A stretch of DNA of 64,000 nt from Haloechinothrix halophila YIM 93223 (GCF_000504245.1 NZ_KI632509.1:1921723-1985722), one strand, 5' to 3'; numbered from the stretch's first letter, positions 20,321-29,181 are shown. Translations and numbers: made by a program. Notes: a model not told the origin generated them from the sequence alone.

Positions 20321-23300
20321 GTGTTACGCCGTTTTCTTGCTGCCTCGCTCGCGGTCCTGGTGGTGCCGTTAACGCCGGTTCCGGCGGCCGCCGCCGACCC
20401 GGGCTACGACGTCGAGCGGTTGGCGACGCCAGAACCTACCGCCAAGAACACCGACCACGCCGCCGATCCGGACACGCTGCTGGTGAAGTTCGCGCGCGGC
20501 GCGTCGGCGTCGGCGAAACGCGGCGCCGTGGCGAAGTACAGCGCCACGCGGGTGACGACGCGGCCGGGCCTGTCGTACGAGCTGGTCCGCGCGCCGGGCA
20601 GGGCGAAGGCCGTGGCGACGTCGCTGGCGAACGATGACGCGGTCGCGGACGTCGAGCTGAACCACATCCGCAGCGTGACCGCGCGCCCGAACGACCCGGC
20701 GTACACCCAGGGGGACCAGCGCTACCTGCGAAAGCTGCGCCTGCATCGGGCGTGGAACCGCGTCAAGGACGCCCGCAGCCAGGTGATCGCCGTCGTCGAC
20801 ACCGGCGTTGACGCGCGTCACCCTGACCTCTCCCGCAGGCTGGTCAGCGGCTACAACGTGCTCAACCCTGGCACCGCGCCGGTCGACGACAACGGCCACG
20901 GCACGATGGTCAGTGGCATCGCGGCCGCCCAGACGAACAACGGCGAGGGCATCGCGGGCGCGGCCTGGAACGGCCGGGTCATGCCGATCAAGGTTCTCGA
21001 CCAGGACGGCAACGGCACCGACTGGGACATCGCCGAAGGCATCAGGGTCGCGGCCGACCGGGGTGCGCGGGTCATCAACCTGTCGCTCGGCGGCCCGGCG
21101 CACAGCGACATGCTGCGCGAAGCCGTGCGGTACGCGCGCGACAAGGGTGCGCTCGTCGTGGCGGCGGCAGGCAACACGAGTGGCAACGACCGGAACTACC
21201 CGGCCGCGTATCCCGAGGCGCTGGCCGTGGGCGCGACCGACCACTCGGCCAGGCTCGCGTGGTTCAGCACCTGGGGCAATTGGATCGACGTCGCCGCGCC
21301 CGGGTTCAACGTCGTGGCGACCTATCCAGGCAACCGCTACGTGATCGACAGTGGCACGTCGTTCGCCGCGCCGCTGGTGTCCGGCATCGCGTCACTGGTG
21401 CGGGCGAAGCGCCCCCGGAAGTCGCCGGGCTGGATGCACTGGAAGCTGCGCCGGACGGCGCGGGACGCGGGCCCGCGCGGCATCGACCCGTACTACGGCT
21501 GGGGCGTCGTGGATGCCTTCCACGCGGTCGGTGGCATCGCGACCAGGGACGTCAACCAGCCGCGGCTCGGCCCGTCGGAACCAAACGGCGTTCCGGCGCG
21601 CGCGGTCGAGCTGAGCGGCTCGGTGACAGGCACGATGGGCATGGCGGGCGACGTCGACTGGTACAAGATCGAGTCATCCCAGGTCGACAAGCTCAAGTTC
21701 ACGCTCACGCCACCGAGCTACGACGCCGCGCGCCCTGGCAACGTCGACCCGATGCTGGCGGTGTACGACTCCGAACTCCGGCAGCTCAAGGACGTCGACA
21801 ACGCGGGCCCGGGTGCCCCCGAGTCCGCCACGGTGACCGTCGAGGCGGGCACCACGTACGTCGCGGTGCGCAACTTCAACGGCGCACCCGACACCCGCTC
21901 GTACACATTGACGTCGAAGCGCACTCACGTCGGTATGTTCCCGACGAAGTGGGAGCGGCCGACCGCGGGCGACACGCGCAATGTCGAGGTCGGCGACGTC
22001 ACCGGTGACGGCCGCCCGGACGTCGTCGTGGGCAGCGAGGAGAGCGCCGATGGCGCGGCCGACGGCGGGCTCACGGTGTTCCCGACGCAGGCTGACGGTT
22101 CGCGCGGTCCCGCGGAGACCTACGCCGTCACGAGCGGCAGGGTGGCGCCCACGTCATCGGGTCTCGCCCTGCTCGATGCGAACGCCGACGGCAAGCTCGA
22201 CGTCGCCGTGGCGACGTGGACAGGCGTTGAGATCTTCCACCAGACCACGACCGGAACGCTGGCGAGCGCCGGTATCCTGCCGGAGACAGGCAGGACCGGG
22301 TATCTCGAGGCTCGTGACATCAGCGGCAATGGCCTCGATGACCTCGTTGTCTCAGGAGCCGTCGACACGGACGCGACTCGGTGGGCCTTGTCCGTCTTCC
22401 TGCAGCAACCGGATGCCACCTTCGTGAGAAGCGAGGTCGGGCGTGCGCTGAGTGATGACGTGGCCGTCGGCGACGTGACCGGGGACGGGCGTCTCGACAT
22501 CGTCGGTTTCCGCCGGGAGACGGTGAGTGAGCAATACTTGCTGATCCACGAGCAGACGGCGGACGGCTGGACGTTCATGGAGCGCCACACGCCCAATGAG
22601 GGACTCATCGAGTCGATCGAAATTGACGATTTCACCGGAGATGGTCGTGACGACGTCATGTACGTGGTTGACGGTGGCGGGTATCTCAGGGTGCTCCAGC
22701 AGACGGAGACCGGTGAGCTGACCCGATTGCCGAAGTCCTACACACTGTCGTCCTCGACATTCACGACCGGGGATGTCAATGGCGATGGCCGTATCGATGT
22801 GGTGGGAGCTTCGGCGCGCGGCAGCGCGATCGTCGCGCTGCAGCGTGCGGACGGCACGCTCGGGCCACGGACCTTCTCGTCCGGCGGTGGTTCCTCACCA
22901 CATAACGGGCTGGCGATCAGCGACCTCGACGGCGACGGCGATGCCGATCTCGCCTTCGCGGATCCTCGCGATGACCGGGTGGCCGTCCTGTACCAGGGGG
23001 AGCCGACCGTGACTCCCGCCGGCGAGCGGGAGTGGGTGCGGTCGGTGTGGCCGTTCGACTTCGCGCCGAACCGCGCATTGTCGAAAGTGCCCGCGGTGGA
23101 GTTCGAGCGCGATGTCGACCCGGCGTCGGTGACCGGCGCGACGGTGCGCCTGGTCGACGGCCAGAACAACCGGACCGTGCTCGCTACGGTCACGTACGAC
23201 GCCACGGCGAAGAAGGCGACGATTCAGCCGGAAGCCCGGTTGCTGGAGGCACGTCCGTATCGCGTCGAGGTGAAGAACCTGCGCGACGTGTCGGGTGCGG

Positions 23301-23923
23301 CGCAAGCCGAGCCGTTCACGACGTCGTTCCGCACGCGGAATCTGGCCCCGTCGCGGGTAACCGGCCTGGTGGCCAAGGGACGGTTCAAGAAGGCGAAGCT
23401 GTCCTGGTCGAAGCCGGATATCCCGGACTTCCGCCGCGTGCTGGTGCGGCGCAAGGCGGGCTGGCAGGCACCGTCGCGGTCGGAAGGCAAGCGCGTGTAC
23501 TCGGGCAGGCGCAACGCCGTCACAGCCAAGGGGCTGCGGCCCGGCCGGACCTACAGCTTCTCGATTTGGGTGCAGGACAAGGACGGCAAGTTCAGCCGCG
23601 CCTCGAAACGGCGGCTGAAGGGCACCTACGTCGTGGCGAAGGCGCGCCCGAGGGTCATTTCCGCAGGTGACAGGGTCAAGGTCCGGGGGAAGCTATTCCG
23701 GTCGGCCGGTGACAAGCCGATCGCCGGGAAGCGCGTCGTGATCCAGACGCGTCGCAAGGGCACGGCCAAGTGGTACGTGCTTGGTCGGCGCACCACGTCG
23801 GACACCGGCTACTACCAGATCGTGCACCGTACGAAGGTCGCTCGGCAGTACCGGGTGAAGTTCAACGGCAACCGGGCGTTCCTGGGCTCCCGCAGCCCGA
23901 AGCGCACGGTGCGGATCGGCTGA
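20321..23923 (+). CDS. Secreted subtilisin-family (S8) serine protease with FG-GAP repeats and FnIII domain
   Basis: Exported 1200-residue protease. A signal peptide (residues 1-26, ending PVPAAAA) and propeptide precede the catalytic domain, which has Asp in AVVDTG (about 159), His in NGHGTMV (about 191) and Ser in GTSFAAP (about 346). A pre-peptidase C-terminal-like domain follows (VDWYKIESSQ). Then come about seven FG-GAP/VCBS units (for example VGDVTGDGRPDVVVG and ISDLDGDGDADLAF; about 550-895), an Ig-like region, a fibronectin III domain (SRVTGLVAKGRFKKAKLSWSK) and a basic C-terminal domain. Calcium-binding DxDGD loops in the propeller suggest extracellular Ca dependence. Codons 2 and 17 are both TTA, rare in such DNA. 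Two copies of a 78-bp repeat bracket the gene. Confidence 0.93.
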   Translation: MLRRFLAASLAVLVVPLTPVPAAAADPGYDVERLATPEPTAKNTDHAADPDTLLVKFARGASASAKRGAVAKYSATRVTTRPGLSYELVRAPGRAKAVATSLANDDAVADVELNHIRSVTARPNDPAYTQGDQRYLRKLRLHRAWNRVKDARSQVIAVVDTGVDARHPDLSRRLVSGYNVLNPGTAPVDDNGHGTMVSGIAAAQTNNGEGIAGAAWNGRVMPIKVLDQDGNGTDWDIAEGIRVAADRGARVINLSLGGPAHSDMLREAVRYARDKGALVVAAAGNTSGNDRNYPAAYPEALAVGATDHSARLAWFSTWGNWIDVAAPGFNVVATYPGNRYVIDSGTSFAAPLVSGIASLVRAKRPRKSPGWMHWKLRRTARDAGPRGIDPYYGWGVVDAFHAVGGIATRDVNQPRLGPSEPNGVPARAVELSGSVTGTMGMAGDVDWYKIESSQVDKLKFTLTPPSYDAARPGNVDPMLAVYDSELRQLKDVDNAGPGAPESATVTVEAGTTYVAVRNFNGAPDTRSYTLTSKRTHVGMFPTKWERPTAGDTRNVEVGDVTGDGRPDVVVGSEESADGAADGGLTVFPTQADGSRGPAETYAVTSGRVAPTSSGLALLDANADGKLDVAVATWTGVEIFHQTTTGTLASAGILPETGRTGYLEARDISGNGLDDLVVSGAVDTDATRWALSVFLQQPDATFVRSEVGRALSDDVAVGDVTGDGRLDIVGFRRETVSEQYLLIHEQTADGWTFMERHTPNEGLIESIEIDDFTGDGRDDVMYVVDGGGYLRVLQQTETGELTRLPKSYTLSSSTFTTGDVNGDGRIDVVGASARGSAIVALQRADGTLGPRTFSSGGGSSPHNGLAISDLDGDGDADLAFADPRDDRVAVLYQGEPTVTPAGEREWVRSVWPFDFAPNRALSKVPAVEFERDVDPASVTGATVRLVDGQNNRTVLATVTYDATAKKATIQPEARLLEARPYRVEVKNLRDVSGAAQAEPFTTSFRTRNLAPSRVTGLVAKGRFKKAKLSWSKPDIPDFRRVLVRRKAGWQAPSRSEGKRVYSGRRNAVTAKGLRPGRTYSFSIWVQDKDGKFSRASKRRLKGTYVVAKARPRVISAGDRVKVRGKLFRSAGDKPIAGKRVVIQTRRKGTAKWYVLGRRTTSDTGYYQIVHRTKVARQYRVKFNGNRAFLGSRSPKRTVRIG

Positions 23924-23989
23924 TGCGTGTGGGGCGCTGCGGCTCGCCCTCGACGCCGTGCGTGCCGGGCGGCGTGCGGGTGCCTCCCT

Positions 23990-24067
23990 CTTCGCCGGGC
24001 TAATTGCCCCGGGAACCGGACAAAGCACCATGAGTCAGGCGCGAATCGCGCAACATCCCCGGCGAAG
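23990..24067. repeat. Palindromic intergenic repeat, downstream copy flanking the subtilase gene
   Basis: 78-bp element in the same orientation as the copy at 20102-20179. It opens with CTTCGCCGGG and closes with CCCCGGCGAAG, an inverted-repeat pair. It lies 67 bp after the protease stop and before the convergent end of the S10 peptidase gene, where it could also act as a hairpin terminator. Confidence 0.78.
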
Positions 24068-24142
24068 GCGGCCCGGCAGCCACGACGTCACGCCGAGGTC
24101 CGACGTCACGCAGCGCTGCCGCGCAGCCAGGCCCCGCCACCC

Positions 24143-25636
24143 TCAGCGGTTGGACGCCGTCCGCACGAACTCCGCCAGATCCGCCGACTGCCGCAGCCGC
24201 GACGGCTCGTGCACATACATCATGTGCCCCGCCGGGTAGTACGCCCGCGTGATGTTCTCCCGCAGCTCGTCCGGGATTGTCAGGTGCGCCAGGGTGTGCT
24301 CGGCCGCGAAGTACGGCGTCGCGCCGTCGGTGTAGCCGAGGCTGACGTGCAGCTTCAGGTGCGGGTTCGCGCGCATCGCAGCCGACACCTTGTCCACGGT
24401 CGACACGTACTGGTTCTCGAACTCCTGGTACGACCACGCCTTGTGGGCGGCCACGTTGATGATCTCGTACGGCAGGTCGTTCTCGTAGCCCAGTTCGCTG
24501 CGCACGTAGTGGTTCAGTGCCGCCGTGTACGGCCCGACCATCGCCGCCATCGAGGGGTCGTCGGTGAGCTGTTCCTTGCCGTAGTCGGTGTCAGGGCCGG
24601 TGAACCGCGAATCGAGCCTGCCGACGACGAGCTTGCGGTCCCGCAGCAGCTCCGCGAAGAACCGCAGATGCTCGATACGCAGGTCGACCCGGTCGACGTA
24701 GTCGGGCGACAACCCGGTCAGCGTGGCCAGTCGTGCGACGGTCTCGCGGCGCTCCTCGGCGGTCAGCCGCGCACCCCGCGCCAGCGCGAGCGGGTAGTCC
24801 CGCTCGGCGAACTCCTCCGCCTCCCGGAGGACGTCCTCGAGTTCCCTGCCGTCGTGCCGCCCGTGGTAGTGCGCGATCGACGCGTAGGTCGGCAGGAACA
24901 GGCTGTACGGCAGGTCGTTCTCGCCGGTGAACCGAATCGTGCTGAAGTCGAGCACCGCCGAGATCAGCAGCAGTCCGTTGAGGTACATGCCGTAGCGGCT
25001 CTGCAGGTGCTCGGCAAGCGCGGCCGCGCGCAGCGTGCCGTACGACTCGCCTGCCAGGAACTTCGGTGACAGCCAGCGCCCGTTCCGCGACGTCCACAGC
25101 CGGATGATCTCCCCGACGGATTCGATGTCGCCACTGAATCCGTGGTAGTCCTGCGGTTTCTCGCCCTCGGCTGGGCGGGAGTAACCGGTGGACACCGGGT
25201 CGATGAACACGAGGTCGCTGTGTTGCAGCAACGTCTCGTGGTTGTCCGTCAGTCGGTACGGCGGCGGCTCCGGTGCGCCGACGTCACCAGCGACGACCCG
25301 GCGCGGCCCGAGCAGGCCCAGGTGTAGCCACACGCTCGACGAGCCGGGCCCGCCGTTGAACGCGAACGTCACCGGACGCTCGGCCGCGTCGGCGTCATCG
25401 AGGGTGTACGACGTGAGGAACATCTCGGCTTTGGCGACGTGGCCGTCGAACGTGCCGTCGGTGACGCTCTCCTTGCGCAGCACCATTCGGCCGGTCCGCG
25501 CGGTGTAGCGCAGTTTCTGTCGCTTGATCGACAACGTGTGGTTGGTTGTGACGAAGTCGTCGGTGGGGGTGGGACGATCGTCTTTCGAGTCGGGTGCGGT
25601 CTGCTTCCCTGCGTCGGGTTCGGATGGGTTGGCCAT
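24143..25636 (-). CDS. S10-family serine carboxypeptidase-like peptidase
   Basis: Alpha/beta-hydrolase peptidase of about 497 residues. Key blocks are PVTFAFNGGPGSSSVWLHLG (oxyanion region), VFIDPVSTGYSRP, FLAGESYGTLRAAAL with the nucleophile Ser, VSLGYTDGATPYFAAE with the acid Asp, and YPAGHMMYVHEPSR with the His. No signal peptide is visible: the N-terminus is hydrophilic (MANPSEPDAGKQTAPDSKDD). It may be cytoplasmic, as in several bacterial S10 homologues. The start may be ATG 25636 or GTG 25645. It is divergent from the uracil-DNA glycosylase gene, with only about 30 bp between starts, so the promoters overlap. Confidence 0.9.
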   Translation of the reverse strand: MANPSEPDAGKQTAPDSKDDRPTPTDDFVTTNHTLSIKRQKLRYTARTGRMVLRKESVTDGTFDGHVAKAEMFLTSYTLDDADAAERPVTFAFNGGPGSSSVWLHLGLLGPRRVVAGDVGAPEPPPYRLTDNHETLLQHSDLVFIDPVSTGYSRPAEGEKPQDYHGFSGDIESVGEIIRLWTSRNGRWLSPKFLAGESYGTLRAAALAEHLQSRYGMYLNGLLLISAVLDFSTIRFTGENDLPYSLFLPTYASIAHYHGRHDGRELEDVLREAEEFAERDYPLALARGARLTAEERRETVARLATLTGLSPDYVDRVDLRIEHLRFFAELLRDRKLVVGRLDSRFTGPDTDYGKEQLTDDPSMAAMVGPYTAALNHYVRSELGYENDLPYEIINVAAHKAWSYQEFENQYVSTVDKVSAAMRANPHLKLHVSLGYTDGATPYFAAEHTLAHLTIPDELRENITRAYYPAGHMMYVHEPSRLRQSADLAEFVRTASNR

Positions 25637-25668
25637 GCTGATCACTCTATGACGATCACAATGGGAGT

Positions 25669-26541
25669 GTGGTCACTCAACCCGCCGCCGTCGCGGCACG
25701 TGCCGCCGACATCGACCAACTCGACGCCGACGTCGCCGAGTGCACGGCGTGCCCGAGGCTCGTGGCGTGGCGGGAGGAAGTCGCCCGCACGAAGCGTGCC
25801 GCGTTCGCGGACCAGACGTACTGGGGACGTCCTGTCCCCGGCTTCGGTCCCGCTGATGCCGCGCTGGCGATCGTCGGGCTCGCGCCCGCCGCGCACGGCG
25901 CGAACCGCACCGGACGGATGTTCACCGGTGACCGCTCCGGCGACTTCCTGTACTCCGCGCTCTACGATGTCGGGCTCGCCTCGCAGCCGACCGCGACCAG
26001 CGCCGACGACGGCCTCGAGCTGTTCGGCGTGCGGATCACCGCCCCGGTGCACTGCGCGCCGCCCGCGAACAAGCCGACCCCCGTCGAGCGCGACACCTGC
26101 CGCCCGTGGCTGGCCCGCGAGCTGGAGTTGCTCGCGCCGACGTTGCGCGCCGTCGTCGTTCTCGGCGCGTTCGGCTGGCAGGCTCTGCTTCCGGTGCTGT
26201 CCGACGCAGGGTGGCACATCCCGCGTCCGCGCCCCCGCTTCGGCCACGCCGCCCACCACGCCGTGTCCGGCACTCAGAACGCCGTGTCTGACGTTCCGGA
26301 CGCTGTGTCTGACGTTCCGGACGCTGTGTCTGACGTTCCGGACGCTGTGTCTGACGTTCCGGACGCTGTGTCTGACGTTCCGGACGCCATGTCCGCCAGT
26401 CCCGACACCCTGCACCTGTTCGGCTGCTTCCACCCGTCGCAACAGAACACCTTCACCGGACGACTGACGCCGCGGATGCTGCGGGACGTCCTTGCCAGTG
26501 CCGCGAGCGCAGCGAGGTTACCCGTTCGTAACGTGACGTAG
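25669..26541 (+). CDS. Family 5 uracil-DNA glycosylase (UdgB type) with internal tandem repeat
   Basis: Removes uracil, and in this family also hypoxanthine, from DNA. The iron-sulfur-type Cys and early motif ECTACPRLVAWREEVA and the active-site motif GLAPAAHGANRTGRMFTGDRS are characteristic of family 5, where Ala replaces the usual catalytic Asp. The C-terminal motif CFHPSQQNTFTGRLT completes the site. Between GHAAHH and TLHLFGC lies an insertion of seven heptads (26260-26406), five of them AVSDVPD, encoded by a 21-bp tandem repeat. It replaces a normally short loop, so folding may tolerate it. GTG start; divergent from the S10 gene. The length is 290 residues, somewhat longer than typical because of the insertion. 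Confidence 0.9.
   Translation: MVTQPAAVAARAADIDQLDADVAECTACPRLVAWREEVARTKRAAFADQTYWGRPVPGFGPADAALAIVGLAPAAHGANRTGRMFTGDRSGDFLYSALYDVGLASQPTATSADDGLELFGVRITAPVHCAPPANKPTPVERDTCRPWLARELELLAPTLRAVVVLGAFGWQALLPVLSDAGWHIPRPRPRFGHAAHHAVSGTQNAVSDVPDAVSDVPDAVSDVPDAVSDVPDAVSDVPDAMSASPDTLHLFGCFHPSQQNTFTGRLTPRMLRDVLASAASAARLPVRNVT
26260..26406 (+). repeat. In-frame 21-bp tandem repeat (seven units) inside the uracil-DNA glycosylase gene
   Basis: Five nearly identical 21-bp units span 26281-26385; the first differs from the others by one base. Degenerate units lie on both sides (26260-26280 and 26386-26406). Each encodes a heptad: AVSGTQN, then AVSDVPD five times, then AMSASPD. The near identity of the central units points to recent expansion, so copy number may vary between strains. 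Confidence 0.93.
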
Positions 26542-26599
26542 GTATCCCCGCTGAGGGTCCCCACAAGCGTCGTGCTCTGTGTGGTGCGACGATGTCCGT

Positions 26600-27955
26600 A
26601 TGGGCGCAACGAAGTCGGAACCGACCCGCATCGTCATCCTCGGCGGCGGATATGTCGGGCTCTACACGGCGTTGGGGCTGCAGCGCATGCTGCGTGCCAA
26701 TGAGGCTGCCGTGACCGTGGTCGATCCGCAGCCGCACATGACCTACCAGCCATTTCTGCCGGAGGCGGCAGCTGGCGCCATCGAGCCGCGCCACGTCGTC
26801 GTGCCGCTGCGGCGCGCGCTCAAGCGCTGCCATGTGCTTACCGCGCGGGTGCAGCAGATCGAGCACAAGCGCAAGGTCGTCACCGTCGAGGCCGCTGACG
26901 GGCACGTCGAGGAGGTCCCGTACGACCACCTCGTGGTCGCGCTCGGTTCCGTGGCGCGCCTGCTTCCCATCCCGGGACTCGCCGAGGAAGGCATCGCCTT
27001 CAAGACCATCGGCGAGGCGATCTACCTGCGCAACCACGTTATGTCGCAGATGGATCAGGCGTCGAGCACCCGTGACCCCGAGGTGCGCAAGCGCAAGCTG
27101 ACGTTCACCGTCGTCGGCGGCGGCTTCGCGGGCATCGAAGCGCTGGCCGAGCTGGAAGACATGTCGCGGTTCGCTTGCCGCTACTACCCGAACATCGAGC
27201 CGGAAGACCTGCGCTGGGTGTTGGTCGAGGCGGCGCCGCGCATCCTGCCCGAGGTGCGCGAGACGCTCGGCGTCTACACCGTCGAGCAGTTGGAGAAGCG
27301 CGGCATCGAGGTGTACTTGTCGACGCTGGCGAAGTCGTTCGAGAAGGGCCACGTCGTGCTCTCCGACGGCACCGAGTTCGACTCCGACACGATCATCTGG
27401 ACCGCCGGTGTCAAGGCCAACCCGGTGCTGGCCGACTCCGATCTGCCGCTGCACAAGTCCGGCAGGGTGCAGGCGACCCCCGCGCTCCAGGTGCTGGACA
27501 ATCCGGACGTCTGGGCTGCCGGTGACTGCGCCGCGGTTCCGGACCTGTCGGTCACCGAGGAAGACCCGACGGCGATCTGCCCGCCCAACGCCCAGCATGC
27601 CGTGCGCCAGGCGAGGCACCTCGCGAAGAACGTCGTGCGCGCGTTGCGGGGCAAGCCGGTCAAGGACTACAAGCACAAGAACATGGGCTCGGTGGCTAGC
27701 CTCGGCCTACACAAGGGTGTGGCCGACACCCTCGGCATCAAGGTCAAGGGCTTCCCCGCGTGGAGCATGCACCGCATGTATCACGTCAAGGCGATGCCGA
27801 CCTTCAACCGCAAGGCGCGCATTACGGCGGACTGGCTGCTCGGTGGCCTGTTCAAGCGCGAGGTGATCTCCATGGGGCAGATCCACTCGCCGCACGAGGA
27901 GTTCCATCGCGCGTCGGGCAAGGTGCCGGAGCGGAAGCCGGACGAGAAGGCCTGA
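26600..27955 (+). CDS. ndh: Type II NADH dehydrogenase (NDH-2)
   Basis: Single-subunit, non-proton-pumping NADH:menaquinone oxidoreductase that attaches to the inner membrane face. It has about 451 residues. The FAD Rossmann motif is IVILGGGYVGLYTALGLQ near residue 13. The NADH-binding fold is FTVVGGGFAGIEALAELED around 170. WTAGVKANP and a second FAD block VWAAGDCAAVPD follow. Quinone-site elements are PPNAQHAVRQARHLAKNV and NMGSVASLGLHKGV. The C-terminal amphipathic region would anchor it. ATG 26600 (MGATKSEPTRIV) is preferred over an upstream codon at 26579 on homology. Confidence 0.94.
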   Translation: MGATKSEPTRIVILGGGYVGLYTALGLQRMLRANEAAVTVVDPQPHMTYQPFLPEAAAGAIEPRHVVVPLRRALKRCHVLTARVQQIEHKRKVVTVEAADGHVEEVPYDHLVVALGSVARLLPIPGLAEEGIAFKTIGEAIYLRNHVMSQMDQASSTRDPEVRKRKLTFTVVGGGFAGIEALAELEDMSRFACRYYPNIEPEDLRWVLVEAAPRILPEVRETLGVYTVEQLEKRGIEVYLSTLAKSFEKGHVVLSDGTEFDSDTIIWTAGVKANPVLADSDLPLHKSGRVQATPALQVLDNPDVWAAGDCAAVPDLSVTEEDPTAICPPNAQHAVRQARHLAKNVVRALRGKPVKDYKHKNMGSVASLGLHKGVADTLGIKVKGFPAWSMHRMYHVKAMPTFNRKARITADWLLGGLFKREVISMGQIHSPHEEFHRASGKVPERKPDEKA

Positions 27956-28006
27956 CGACGTCGGGAACGGGGGGACACGACGTCCCCCGACGAACCATCC
28001 CTGTAG

Positions 28007-28080
28007 TGCCCCCGACGGGACTCGAACCCGCACTTGATCGATTTTAAGTCGACTGCCTCTGCCGATTGGGCTACGGGGGC
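28007..28080 (-). tRNA. tRNA with anticodon UAA (tRNA-Leu by anticodon), type I body
   Basis: A 74-nt cloverleaf reads from 28080 to 28007. The acceptor stem GCCCCCG pairs with CGGGGGC, with discriminator A and no encoded CCA. The D-arm is GCCCAATCGGCAGAGGC. The anticodon stem GTCGA/TCGAT encloses the loop CTTAAAA, giving anticodon TAA. The variable region is only CAAGT (5 nt) and the T-arm GCGGG-TTCGAGT-CCCGT is regular. The anticodon reads UUA, so leucine is expected. Bacterial leucine tRNAs normally have a long variable arm, which is absent here, so the charging identity deserves a check. Confidence 0.82.
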
Positions 28081-28211
28081 ACCGCTGAGCCTATGCGTCG
28101 CGGCGCGCCGTGGCACCCGTGGGGCGTTTCGCCGCGGCGTGTCCCACATTCAAGATGGCGTGTGGGACGCGGCGCTCAGTAGCCCATGGCGTACGGGTAT
28201 GGTCGCGGGCT

Positions 28212-29039
28212 ATGCGATCGGTCGGTTCGTCACCTCTGCCGGATTCATCCCCGTCCGACAAGGCGACGCAGGAGAGCACACGGGCCCCGCATGACTGGGA
28301 CATCGGGTCGTTGCGGTCGCCGCTCGGCAAGTCCGCGACCACGATGCTGGCCGTGCTGGTCCTGCTGTGGGCGGTGGACGTAGCCAACGCGCTGGGGGAC
28401 CGGCGGTGGAACTTCGAGTTCGGCATCGTTGGCCGCGACCCCGGTCATCTTCTCGGCATCGTCACCGCACCGTTCCTGCATGGCAATATCGAGCATCTCG
28501 TGGCCAACGGCAGCGCGCTGTTCACCCTCGGTCTGATCGCCGGGTTGTACGGCATCTGGCGGTTTCTCGGGGTGGTGCTGGTCGTCGTCTTACTCGGCGG
28601 GCTCGTGGCCTGGGTCTTCGCGCCGGAGGGCACGGTCTCGGTCGGCGCTAGTGGAGTTGTCTTCGGTTTGTTGGGCTATCTCGTCGCGCGCGGGTTCGTC
28701 GAACGGAGACCTCTCGACATCGTCATCTCGCTCGGCGTCGGTGTCGCATTCGGCTACCACATCGTTTCTGGCGTGGTCCCGACTGAGGCGCGTGTCGCGT
28801 GGTGGGCACACTTGACGGGTTTTCTCGCCGGCATCGTCGCGGCTTGGCTTTTCCGCAGGCGTCGTAAGCCCGCCACTGCCGACACCACTTCCGGCGCCGC
28901 GCCACCCGCCGCCGGGTCAGCCGCAGGCGGGTCGGCCGCAGGCGAATCACCGGCTGTCGGCTCGGCCCCGCCAGTGGGTTCCGAGACCGGCACCGTTGAC
29001 TCGGCGGTAGACGCCCCGCCAGGAACCGACTCCCGGTAG
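28212..29039 (+). CDS. Rhomboid-family intramembrane serine protease
   Basis: Membrane protease of about 275 residues that cleaves within or next to transmembrane helices. Six hydrophobic segments lie between about residues 45 and 210. The catalytic Ser is in VGASGVVFGLLGY and the His in WWAHLTGFLAG; HGNIEHLVAN supplies the conserved second-helix residues. A hydrophilic Ala/Gly/Pro tail of about 60 residues follows the last helix. ATG 28212 (MRSVGSSPLPDSS) is chosen, although the frame is open from 28110. The codon for one Leu in the third helix (VVVLLGG) is TTA. Substrates are unknown. Confidence 0.9.
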   Translation: MRSVGSSPLPDSSPSDKATQESTRAPHDWDIGSLRSPLGKSATTMLAVLVLLWAVDVANALGDRRWNFEFGIVGRDPGHLLGIVTAPFLHGNIEHLVANGSALFTLGLIAGLYGIWRFLGVVLVVVLLGGLVAWVFAPEGTVSVGASGVVFGLLGYLVARGFVERRPLDIVISLGVGVAFGYHIVSGVVPTEARVAWWAHLTGFLAGIVAAWLFRRRRKPATADTTSGAAPPAAGSAAGGSAAGESPAVGSAPPVGSETGTVDSAVDAPPGTDSR

Positions 29040-29160
29040 CGTCCTTTTCGTGTCGCGTGGGTCCACACTGTGGCCGATGTGGCGCGAGCCCGCAGCGTGA
29101 TCACGGCACGTCTGCTCGTTCGCGGTGACAGCGTCGTCTGTCCGCTTCGGGAGCGACGGA

Positions 29161-29178
29161 ACGTCCGCGATCGGACGT
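29161..29178. terminator. Short hairpin between convergent rhomboid and methyltransferase genes
   Basis: ACGTCCGCGATCGGACGT has 7-bp arms (ACGTCCG/CGGACGT) and a CGAT loop. It lies 4 bp from the methyltransferase stop and 122 bp after the rhomboid stop. It is suitable as a shared, weak terminator. Confidence 0.45.
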
Positions 29179-29181
29179 CCG

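Noticed and set aside
20099-24067. Composite transposon around the protease
   Set aside because: The flanking repeats are only 78 bp and encode no transposase; no insertion-sequence gene occurs nearby.
26260-26406. CRISPR-like array
   Set aside because: Units are directly contiguous with no spacers, and they are in frame inside a gene; this is a tandem repeat.
28007-28080. tRNA-Lys (UUU), suggested by the loop context
   Set aside because: The loop reads CTTAAAA, which places TAA at positions 34-36 with a regular 5-bp stem; a UUU anticodon would need a different register without a proper stem.
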